Below are positions 9,682-17,629 of a stretch of 64,000 bases of DNA, in pieces (position 1 is the first letter of the stretch; each line of letters opens with the position of its first letter). Source of the stretch: Aureococcus anophagefferens (taxonomy: Eukaryota > Sar > Pelagophyceae > Pelagomonadales > Pelagomonadaceae); the NCBI RefSeq assembly GCF_000186865.1, contig NW_008705569.1:687307-751306 (forward strand), read 5' to 3'. Under the pieces are notes generated by a model that did no database searches, had not been told where the DNA came from, and worked only from the letters and a program-made list of their open reading frames with translations. Made by a program: the position numbers and the translations under genes.

Positions 9682-11064
9682 CTACTCCTTCGTGGCGACG
9701 GGCATCAAAAAGGTGTCGCCGACGCACCAGGACGCGCCCTCGACCTCCGCCGCGACCTTCTTGATGTTCGAGCGCGGGCCGTACTCCGTGATCAGCACGA
9801 AGTAGTCGGACTCGGGCTTCTGGAGGAGCGAGTAGATGGAGACGTCGTGCTTGGCGCAGATGTCGCCCAGGTTGCCGACGATGCCGACCTCGTTGCGGTA
9901 CTGGATGCGGAGGTAGAATTGCGACGAGAAGTCGTTCATGAACGTGACGTCGGTCGTCTTCTTGGCGAAGGCCTCGGGCAGGCCCTTGCGCGCGCAGCCG
10001 ACGATGTCGCTCACGCAGGAGTTGGCCGTCGGGAAGCGGCCCGCGCCGCGGCCCACCAGCAAAGACGACTGGAGGTTCTCGGACGTGATCTCGACCGCGT
10101 TGATCGCGTCGTCGATGACGGCCAGCGTGTTGCCGTCGGGCACGAAGGCGGGCGTCACGTAGGCCGTGAGCTCGTGGCCCTCGGCGGCCATCTCGGCGAC
10201 GCCCAGCAGCTTGATGGTGCCGCCGAGCAGCTCCTTGGCGTACGCGAAGTCGACCTGCTTGATGTTCGTGATGCCCTTGCACGAGATGTCGTCCTCGCTG
10301 ACGTCGACCCCAAAGGCGAGGCGGATCATGATGGCGAGCTTGGACCGGGCGTCGAAGCCGCCGACGTCCAGCGTCGGGTCCGCCTCCGCGTAGCCCAACG
10401 CCGACGCCTCCGTGAGGCAGTCCGTGTAAGACACGCCCTCGGCCTCCATCTTCGTGAGCATCCAGTTCGTGCAGCCGTTCATGATGCCGCGGAGGCGCGT
10501 CACGGAGTCGCCCACGAAGTCCGTCTGGAGCGTGTGGATGATGGGGATGCCGCCGCAGACCGCGGCCTCGAAGCCGAAGCTCACCTTGTCGCCCTCGGCG
10601 TTGACGTCCTCGAGGAGCGCCTCGATCTCGGGCAGGCACGCGGCGATGAGGGCCTTGTTCGCCGTCACGACGTCCTTGCGCTTCTTGAGCGCGCCGAAGA
10701 CGACGTCCTTGGCGAAGGTCGTGCCGCCCGCGACCTCGACGACGAGGTCGATGTCCGCGTCGTCGAGGACGTCGTCGACGTCTTCCGTCACGGTGCACCC
10801 GGGCGGCAGCGCCCAGTCGCGCTCCTTGCTCTTGTCGCGCACGACGACGGTCTTGACCTCCATGCCCACGCCCCCGGCGCAGGCCGTGAGCTGCTCCTGC
10901 TTGCGCGTCAAGATCTCGACGATGCCGCCGCCGACGGTGCCGCCGCCGACGATGCCGATCTTGAGGGCCTCGGCGCTGAGCGGCGCGGCGCGGTGGGACA
11001 CCGCGGGCGCCGGCGCGAAGGCGCCGGCGCCGGCGGCGAGGGCGACGAGGATCGCGGCGTGCAT
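9682..11064 (-). CDS. Homoserine dehydrogenase, probably plastid-targeted, with C-terminal ACT domain
   Basis: Catalyses NADPH-dependent reduction of aspartate semialdehyde to homoserine on the threonine/methionine pathway. The 460-residue protein shows the Rossmann motif GIVGGGTVGGGIVE, then VVTANKALIA and GFEAAVCGGIPII around the catalytic site. The family signature is present as GIMNGCTNWMLTKM and EADPTLDVGGFDARSKLAI. A C-terminal ACT domain (EVGIVGNLGDICAKHDVSIY) suggests amino-acid feedback control, probably by threonine. Aspartokinase is not fused to it. The N-terminus is a signal peptide ending in AGAGAFAPAP, the phenylalanine motif of secondary red plastids, so plastid import is likely. 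The start at ATG 11064 (MHAAIL) is the one that gives this leader. It is divergent from the PH-FYVE gene, with 94 bp between the two starts. Confidence 0.92.
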   Translation of the reverse strand: MHAAILVALAAGAGAFAPAPAVSHRAAPLSAEALKIGIVGGGTVGGGIVEILTRKQEQLTACAGGVGMEVKTVVVRDKSKERDWALPPGCTVTEDVDDVLDDADIDLVVEVAGGTTFAKDVVFGALKKRKDVVTANKALIAACLPEIEALLEDVNAEGDKVSFGFEAAVCGGIPIIHTLQTDFVGDSVTRLRGIMNGCTNWMLTKMEAEGVSYTDCLTEASALGYAEADPTLDVGGFDARSKLAIMIRLAFGVDVSEDDISCKGITNIKQVDFAYAKELLGGTIKLLGVAEMAAEGHELTAYVTPAFVPDGNTLAVIDDAINAVEITSENLQSSLLVGRGAGRFPTANSCVSDIVGCARKGLPEAFAKKTTDVTFMNDFSSQFYLRIQYRNEVGIVGNLGDICAKHDVSIYSLLQKPESDYFVLITEYGPRSNIKKVAAEVEGASWCVGDTFLMPVATKE

Positions 11065-11158
11065 GATGCGAGGCGGACTGCTACTTGTGCAAGCCGAGTG
11101 CGAGCACCACAAAGCGCCATCGAGGTCAAGAAGCCATCGCTGAAGGGGTGCCGCCGCG

Positions 11159-12484
11159 ATGCACCAACAGTTTGCTCGCTTTTTGAGGATTGCTCGATCG
11201 ACGTCGACGTCGACGTCGACGTCCGTCGTCTGTCTCTGGACAATGATGAATCCCTCGCTGCCGCCGCCGATCCCCACGCGCGACTACGACGCCGACCTCC
11301 CGCCGCCTGTCCCCACGAGAGACTATGAGGCAGCCCCGCCGGTCCCACCGCGCGACTACGACGCAGCCCCGCCAATACCCGAACGCGACTACGACGCGGC
11401 CCCGCCAATACCCGAACGCGACTACGACGCGGCCCCGCCAATCCCACCGCGCGACTACGACGCGGCCCCGCCAATACCCGAACGCGACTACGACGCGGCC
11501 CCGCCGATCCCGCTGCGCGACTACAACGCGCCGCCGCCGCCGCGCGACGTCGCCCGGCTCAAGCTGCGGAGCTTCGACAGCGGCGACGACTCCGGGCCCG
11601 CGACGCCCGGCACGCCGGCCGCGCTGCCCGCGTGGCCCGCCGACGCGCCCCGGCAGGCGAAGCCCGCGGCCATCGCCGTGCCCGAGAGCGACGACGAGCG
11701 GATGGCGCGGCTCCGGTCCGCGGCGCTGAGCCCCCAGACGCCCAAGACGCCGGAGACGCCCATGGAGTCGCCGCATCCCCAGGCGCGCCACTTCGAGCCC
11801 ACGGCCGCGGAGCTCTTCGCCCAGGCCGCGCGGCGCCGGCGGCCGGGCAAAGCCGGCGACCAGGCGGCGCGCCGCATCGACTACGGCCGCGTGTCCAAAT
11901 ACACGAACGCGGACCGGCGCGCGGAGCTCGCGGAGATCGTCCGCGGCGCGGCCCGGTCCTTCGCGGACCGGAAGCTCGTGCGCGAGGGCCCGCTGGCGAA
12001 GATCAGCCGCGGCGGGCCCGGCGCGGCGCAGTTCTGGCTCTTCGACGACTCGCTGGCCTACGGCAAGGCCGCGCGCGGCGGCTACGACCTGAGCCACGAC
12101 TTCGCCTTCGCGGGGCCCTTCGTCGCGCGCGCGGCGACGCGCGCGGAGGCGCCGGCCCACTTTTCCCGGGCGCTCACCGTGCGCACGGGCGCCAAAAGCT
12201 TCGTCGCCGTCGCCGAGGACGCGCGCGAGCGCGACGCGTGGCTCGCGTCCATCGCCGGCGCCGCGGGCGCGGACATGGACGCGGAGTCGGACGCGCTCGC
12301 GCCCGTCTGGGTCGAGGACAAGAACGCCGACGCCTGCGGCCTCTGCGACGCCAAGTTCACCATGTTCTTCCGCCGCCACCACTGCCGCAAGTGCGGCCGC
12401 CTCGTCTGCGCGAGGTGCAGCGACCACAAGCTCCCGGGCACGGAGGACCGCGCCTGCGACGACTGCGCCAAGGCGACCAAGTAA
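11159..12484 (+). CDS. PH-FYVE domain protein with N-terminal proline/RDYDAA repeats
   Basis: A 441-residue protein. The N-terminal part is an imperfect 11-residue repeat (PPIPERDYDAA and variants). The middle, roughly residues 265-375, reads as a PH domain (VREGPLAKISRGG, FWLFDDSLAYGK, and a final helix ARERDAWLASIAG). The C-terminus is a FYVE zinc finger: WVEDKNADACGLC, the RRHHCRKCG phosphoinositide-binding motif, then CARCSDHKL and CDDC, giving eight zinc ligands. The family binds PI3P on endosomes, and this layout recalls the Phafin/FGD group without a visible RhoGEF domain. ATG 11159 is the first start; a pair of ATGs at 11243/11246 would remove a short Ser-Thr run encoded by a GTCGAC microsatellite and may be the true start. 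Confidence 0.85.
   Translation: MHQQFARFLRIARSTSTSTSTSVVCLWTMMNPSLPPPIPTRDYDADLPPPVPTRDYEAAPPVPPRDYDAAPPIPERDYDAAPPIPERDYDAAPPIPPRDYDAAPPIPERDYDAAPPIPLRDYNAPPPPRDVARLKLRSFDSGDDSGPATPGTPAALPAWPADAPRQAKPAAIAVPESDDERMARLRSAALSPQTPKTPETPMESPHPQARHFEPTAAELFAQAARRRRPGKAGDQAARRIDYGRVSKYTNADRRAELAEIVRGAARSFADRKLVREGPLAKISRGGPGAAQFWLFDDSLAYGKAARGGYDLSHDFAFAGPFVARAATRAEAPAHFSRALTVRTGAKSFVAVAEDARERDAWLASIAGAAGADMDAESDALAPVWVEDKNADACGLCDAKFTMFFRRHHCRKCGRLVCARCSDHKLPGTEDRACDDCAKATK
11263..11535 (+). repeat. 33-bp imperfect coding tandem repeat (PPIPxRDYDAA)
   Basis: About eight consecutive units of roughly 33 bp, each encoding a variant of PPIPERDYDAA, inside the PH-FYVE gene. The unit length is a multiple of three, so copy number can change without breaking the frame. 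The proline-rich sequence is a plausible SH3/WW-type ligand array (inference). Confidence 0.85.
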
Positions 12485-12545
12485 GCAGCCCCAGAGTAAA
12501 ACGCGAGTCTAACACACCCCCACCTCGGTAGCGCCCCTCGACAGC

Positions 12546-15500
12546 TTAGTTCGCGCCGCCGGACGCGAGGCGCCGGCCCGACGCCGCGGTGCGGAGCGGG
12601 TCGTCGAAGGCCGCGTCGCCGCTCCGGGACACGCGGCTCGCGCGGCGGAACATGGGCGCGCGGCTCTTGTCCGGCGGCGGCGCCGGGTCGTTCGCGTTCT
12701 CGCGGAACGACGTCCGCCGCGTCGTGCTGTTCTCGAGCATCTCGTGGAGGTTCTGCTCCAACGAGTTCATCGTGCCCCGGGGCGTCGACACGGAGGACCG
12801 CCGCGACGACGGCAGCGGCGGACCGCCCGCGGAAGACGCGTTCGACGACCGGCGGAACGCGGCCATGGACTGGCGCGCGTCCTCGCGGCTCGCGAAGGAC
12901 CCGCCGAAGGACAGCCGCCGGCTCATGCGCCCGCCGGCGTTGCGCATGGACGCGCGCTGGGCCGCCTCGGCCTCCTTCTTCTCGTCGGCGCGCATCTTCA
13001 TCACCACGGACTGGAGCCGCGTCCGCCGCACGACGGGCGCCTTCTTGTCGCCGTCGTCGCCGTCGGACGTCTTGTCCAACTCGAGCATCTTCAGCACCTG
13101 CTCCGCGTCCCACTGCGTGTTCAGCGTGCTCTTGTCGATGGGCTCGGGCTCGTCGAGGGCCTGCAACGCCTTGGCGACGAGCGGGCTGAGTTTGGTAGCG
13201 CAGTCGACGACGCGGTTCGACTTGACGCGCGCCTCGTGCTGCCGCCTGCGCGTGAAGCGCCGCTCCATGAAGGACGCCGCCGTCGCCTGCAGCGCGCGCT
13301 GGCTCAGGCGCACGTTGGCCTCGGCGCAGTCCTTGCGGAGCCCGTGGTTCCGCGCCATCGCGTCCGCGCCGTACCTGGGCAGGAAAAGAGTGGTTCAAGT
13401 TCGCTTCAACTTGAGTGTTCCGCGCGCGCGCGCGTCCCGGAAAACGCATCCATGCTGCGAGACCGTTCCGAGAGATGATCGCCCGTCCAAAGATCAGCCA
13501 AAACGAGTGGGAACGGCCGAGCCTTTGAAGTTGGGAATTTCGCTCTCTTTTCCCGCCCCGCGCCGTACGTCGGCGTCGGCGACACGACCGCGTTCATGTT
13601 CGCCATCTGGCCCACGAGGTCCGCGGCCGTCGGCGGCGCCTCGGGCTCGTCGCCCGCCGCCGGGTCCTTGTCGTCGGGGCTCCCGGGCGCGGAGAGCTCC
13701 GAGCCCGCGGACCCGGGCGGCCGCGGCGCCGCGTCGGATTTCGGGGACAGCGCGGACCGGATGGGCCCGTCCTGCTTCGCGACGCTCCTCGCCGCGGCGT
13801 TCATGGCGCCGTCGGCGCCCGCCGACGCGAGGAAGGCGCGCGCCTCGACGTGGAAGGGGTCCGGGCAGCTCAGCGCGTCGAAGAGGCGGCACAACTCGGG
13901 CTCGACGTCCGCGACGCGGTTCGGCAGTAAAATAGCCAGCACGAACATGGTGTAGCGGTAGACGCAGGCGAAGAAGAGGCGGTCGCCGACGGTGGAGTGG
14001 ACGTTGCCGCAGGTCAGCACGACCTGGCAGTAGACGCGCGCGACGTCCGTGAAGGCCTGCGCGTACTGCCGCTGGAGCCGCGCCTCGGACTCGCGGAGCG
14101 CCTCCAAGGCCGCGGGCGACTTCTGCGCGCGCGCCGTGCCCAGGATCGCCGACAGGGCGCCCGTGATGCCGAGCTGCGTCTGCTTCGCCTTCTGCTTGCC
14201 CAGGAGCGACGGCAGGGGCTTCTCGCCACCCGCGTCGACGCGCGACTGCCGTAACGCCGTCGACGCGACGGTGTAGTTGATGGTCTTCATGCGCGGGCGC
14301 GCGGGCTCCGGCGCCGAGACCTCGGCCTCCTTCTTCTTCTTCAGCAGGTCGGGCGCCTTCTTGAGCTTGCGGACCTTGTCCTTCGAGGGCTTCCCGTCCT
14401 TGGACCGGAGCTGCCGCAAAGCGCCGAGCACGACCTTCCGCGAGACGACGGCGTCGCGGAGGCCGTGGGAGCTCTTGTTCGCGAAGTGCTTCAGGTCCGC
14501 GTTGCCGCCCGTCTTCCGGATCTCCGCCTGCGCCGCCGCGGCGGCGATCAGCGCCGGCGTCAGGTCCTCGTGGGAGTCGCGGCGCGCGGCGCCCGTCCTC
14601 AGGTCGAGCTCCGTCTTGATCTTGCGGTGCATGAAGAAGTACTTGAAGTAGGTCGCCACGCCGCCGAGCCAGACGTTCATCATCGGCGACGCGTGGAAGA
14701 CGACGAAGGACCGCGGCAGCTTCGCCAGCCCCGGCCGGTCGCCGAGGTCGACCTCCTTCTCCATGCGCCGGAGCGCGAGCGCGCCGCACTCCTCGAGGCT
14801 CAGCTTCTTCGACTCGCCGTGGAGGCCCACGGGCTTGTGGGGCGCGCCGTGGTGGCCCTTCGTCGGGTGGATGAGGCGCGCCATGGCGTTGCTGAACTGC
14901 GCGCGCTGCGACGCGGGCGTCGCGTGCGGCGCGTTCCCGTGGCCGGCCACTCGCCCCGCGACCATGTTCTCGTGGCCCGACAGGTCGCCGCTCAGCGACT
15001 TGCGGGGCGCGCCGGGCCGCCCGCCGGCCGTGATGCGCGACCCCCGCCGGTGCTGCGTCGGGCCGTGGTGGTGGTGGTCGCGGTGGCCTTGGCCGTGGCC
15101 GCCCTTGCCGTGCGGCCCGCCGTGGTCCCCCGCGGTGGTCCGGCTCGGCGCGCCGGCGTGGTCCACGAGGTGGCGCGAGCTCGCCGGGTGGTCCGCGCGG
15201 CTCCCCCGCCGCTGGAGGTGCGCCGGGTGCGCGTGGTGGCCGCCGCCGTGGTGCGCGTCCGTGTGCCGCGCCGCGCCGCTGCCGTGGTCCGCGCGGCTCC
15301 CCCGCCGCTGGAGGTGCGCGGGGTGGCCGTGGCCGTGGTGCTCGCGGGCGCCGTGGTGCTGGTGCTGCCGCAGGTGCTCCGGCAGCTTGTAGTCCGGGTG
15401 GTGCACCTCCTCGATGGCCTCGCGGTCGTGGCTGAACTGGCGCAGCTGCTCCACGTTGGGGTGGACGCGCGGCGCGTGCTCGTGGCCGCCGCCGTGGCTG

Positions 15501-15562
15501 TCGTCCCGCGACCCCCGGTGGCCCATGCCCACGCGCGACAGGCGCCGGATCATCGTGTGCAT
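12546..15562 (-). CDS. Large His-rich protein with a PPP1R36-like region (two exons joined by an introner)
   Basis: Exons 15562-13569 and 13374-12546 give 940 residues; the 194-bp intron 13375-13568 is an introner element and the frame is kept across it (SPTPTYGADAM). The first 280 residues are low complexity, rich in His, Gly and Arg, with two copies of HPAHLQRRGSRADH. The central part includes SFVVFHASPMMNVW and a globular region QAFTDVARVYCQVVLTCGN...DRLFFACVYRYTMF...EPELCRLFDAL, which recalls the protein phosphatase 1 regulatory subunit 36 family (weak resemblance, from memory). The C-terminus is serine/arginine-rich and probably disordered. It is head to head with the CFAP36-like gene at 15741, with 178 bp between starts. 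The frame is open upstream, so an earlier ATG near 15700 is possible. Function not established. Confidence 0.6.
13375..13560 (-). mobile_element. Introner element, family A, copy 2 (forms an intron)
   Basis: A 186-bp relative of the element at 411-601. The target duplication is cgccgtac (13367-13374 and 13561-13568). The left end ctgggcagg pairs with cggggcggg read inward from the right end. On the gene strand the 3' splice site (CCCAG) belongs to the element and the GT donor lies in the duplicated target, giving a 194-bp intron. Removing it restores a continuous protein. No open frame of its own. Confidence 0.9.
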
Positions 15563-15740
15563 GGCCGCGACCGCGCCGACGCCGCCGGCGCCGGAGGGCT
15601 GCCCTGCGGTTTCAGCCTGAACTGCGAAGATTTGGGACACTGCAAGAAAGATGCAAGAAAGCGATTTTTGAAAACAGCATGGGGCTGCTCCGAGCATGCT
15701 TTTGAACGCCGTGGGCACTGCTTGAGTTCTTTCATAGACC

Positions 15741-16413
15741 ATGGCCGACGCCAAGGACGGCAAGCCGCGCGGGCCGGACCCGCAGCTGCTGAAACTGCTG
15801 TCGTTCTGGGGCCAGCGCGCGAATTCGAAGCGGTTCAAGGACTTCTTCGAGGAACATGCGCACAAGTGTGCTCCAGCGTTGTGACGATGTTCGAGCGATG
15901 CCGACCGGGAAAACATGGTATCAAACTAATCGAAACGGACACTGATTCATACATGGAATCTGATGACTATATAAATGCCGACGCGCGTGGTAGGTTTGAT
16001 CGCGACTGCAGGACGTCGGAGCAGCGCCTCGAGTACACGCAGCTCTACGAGGACTACTGCGCGCTGCACGCCCGGCGTCGAAGCATGAAATGGTCGATTC
16101 CACCGCGCCATCGCGTAGCTACGACGACGTGCTCGACGAGTTCCTGCAGACGACTTACCTCGACCGGAGCGAGTTCGCCGCGCGCTGCCGCAAGGCGCTC
16201 GAGAGCCGCGGCGCGTCCATCGACAAGCAGGTCTTGGAAGCCATCCTGTCCGCGACGGACTACAGGTCCTTCGTGCGCATGATGAGCGACGCGCGGATGG
16301 TCGCGGACGCGAAGGCCGGCGCGCGGCCCGTCGAGTTCGACGACCGACCGGCGACGCCGCCGACGGCGCCGAGCTCGCCGCGGGAACGGGCGGAGGGGAA
16401 GGACGCGAAATAA
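15741..16413 (+). CDS. BART-domain protein resembling CFAP36 / ARL2-binding protein (three-exon model)
   Basis: BART domains bind ARL2/ARL3-type GTPases and occur in cilium-associated proteins. Exons 15741-15880, 16012-16074 and 16119-16413 give 165 residues in one frame. The key stretch is RFKDFFEEHAHK, then LEYTQLYEDYCAL, then YDDVLDEFLQTTYLDRSEFAARC and AILSATDYRSFVRMM. This order and spacing match CFAP36 (KLTYTEIHQEY, later an EDFTIFKAMM-like helix). Intron 1 is GT-AG, 131 bp. The second junction only works as a 44-bp GC-AG intron, so it is less certain; an indel is the alternative. It is divergent from the PPP1R36-like gene. Cilium-type genes suggest a flagellate stage or ancestry (inference). 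Confidence 0.7.
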
Positions 16414-16500
16414 ACTAAGCGAGAGCTGGAGCCGCCCAAGATAGATAGGCGGGGTGCGTCGCCTAATGCGCCAGAGAGAGAGCTCTGGATACCCAATGTG

Positions 16501-17502
16501 TTAGCGAAATCCGCTCGCGCTCTCGACGGTCCACGTGTCGCCGGACGAGGGCTCCGCGAAGCGCAGCGCCTTCGCGTGGAGGTGGAGCCGGCTTCCCTCG
16601 GCGTCGGCGCCGTAGATGTCGTCTCCTAGGATCGGGTGGCCGATGGCGGCGCAGTGCGCGCGGAGCTGGTGGAGCCGGCCCGTGTGGGGCTCGAGCTCCA
16701 GCGTCGTCGTGTCGGCTCCGCGGTCGACGACGGCGAACGTCGTCCGGCAGGGCTTGCCGTCGGCGCAGGGCACCATGCGCGAGAGCCCGGCCCGCGCGGC
16801 GTCTCGTCGCTCGAGGGCGACGTCGATCTCGCCAAAGTCGTCGACGACGCGGCCCCGCACGACGGCCTCGTACGTCTTCCGCACCGTGCGGTCGCGCCAC
16901 TGCCGGGCGAGCACGGACGCCGCGTCGCTATCGAGCGCGAGCGCCAGCGCGCCGGATGTCGACGCGTCGAGGCGGTGCACGGGCCGCGCGTCGCCGTGGA
17001 CGAGCCGCGCGCGGCGGAGCGCGGAGTCCAACTCGACGACGCCGTCGGCCTCGTCCTTCGCCGCCACCGCATGCTGCATATCGCGCCAGGCGTCGGCCGC
17101 CGCGTCGTCGCTCAGCTTCGCGCGTCGCACCGCGAAGGCGAGGAACTTCTCGCGCGTCCGCGGCAGCATCGCGGCGTGTCGTCGCAGCGCCGGCGGCAAC
17201 GCTTCGAGCGTGGTCGCGGCGGCGCACCAGCGCTCCTTGCGCGTGCCGCCGCCCGTGAAGGCCGGCGTCGAGCGCAGGCCCGCGGGCTTGTCGATGACGA
17301 GAACGCTCGGTGAGTGGGCCAGCACGCGCAGGCCCGTCACGCGCTCGAAGTCTTGCACGGATTTTTGCACGGGTGGTTGCGGCGCGGCTTGCAGAGCGCT
17401 CGCGCAATGCACGGCTTTTTGCACGGGTTGCTGCGGCGCGGCTTGCAGAGCGCTCGCGCAATGCAGACTGCATGCCAGCAGCACAAATGGTCGCGCAAGC
17501 AT
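16501..17502 (-). CDS. RluA-family RNA pseudouridine synthase with signal peptide
   Basis: Isomerises uridine to pseudouridine in rRNA or tRNA. The 333-residue protein carries VLVIDKPAGLRS, the catalytic aspartate motif HRLDASTSGALAL, then RKTYEAVVRG and TGRLHQLRAHCAAIGHPILGD, all hallmarks of the RluA/RsuA fold. An insertion of about 80 residues between the first motif and HRLD is longer than in bacterial RluA. ATG 17502 gives a hydrophobic leader (MLARPFVLLACSLHCASALQ), so it is probably sent to the plastid or another membrane-bounded organelle. Just after it a 54-bp tandem duplication doubles an 18-residue segment. No S4 domain is seen. Confidence 0.88.
   Translation of the reverse strand: MLARPFVLLACSLHCASALQAAPQQPVQKAVHCASALQAAPQPPVQKSVQDFERVTGLRVLAHSPSVLVIDKPAGLRSTPAFTGGGTRKERWCAAATTLEALPPALRRHAAMLPRTREKFLAFAVRRAKLSDDAAADAWRDMQHAVAAKDEADGVVELDSALRRARLVHGDARPVHRLDASTSGALALALDSDAASVLARQWRDRTVRKTYEAVVRGRVVDDFGEIDVALERRDAARAGLSRMVPCADGKPCRTTFAVVDRGADTTTLELEPHTGRLHQLRAHCAAIGHPILGDDIYGADAEGSRLHLHAKALRFAEPSSGDTWTVESASGFR
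17355..17462 (-). repeat. Two-copy 54-bp tandem repeat in the leader of the pseudouridine synthase gene
   Basis: Copies 17355-17408 and 17409-17462 differ at only a few bases and encode the 18-residue unit HCASALQAAPQxPVQKxV twice. The length is a multiple of three, so the frame is kept. It duplicates the end of the signal peptide and its presumed cleavage region. Confidence 0.9.
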
Positions 17503-17629
17503 CACGAACGTCGTGCGGTCATCATCGCCTTCGGCCTCTGACGAGGTGCACTTTAACGTCAAGGTGCGTCCGTTGAAGCATAGAATTTAAGAGGGAGACG
17601 GGCGCGTGCGGGGCCGGGGCCCCGCGCGC

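Noticed and set aside
11263..11535. Regular 33-bp repeats resembling a CRISPR array
   Set aside because: The repeats are contiguous, lack spacers and are in frame inside a eukaryotic PH-FYVE gene.
15881..16011. 131-bp intron of the CFAP36-like gene as a further introner
   Set aside because: No terminal inverted repeat, no target duplication and no shared core were found.
14465..16282. Plus-strand frame of 605 codons opposite the PPP1R36-like gene
   Set aside because: Mostly antisense to a better frame; only its last part coincides with an exon of the CFAP36-like gene.
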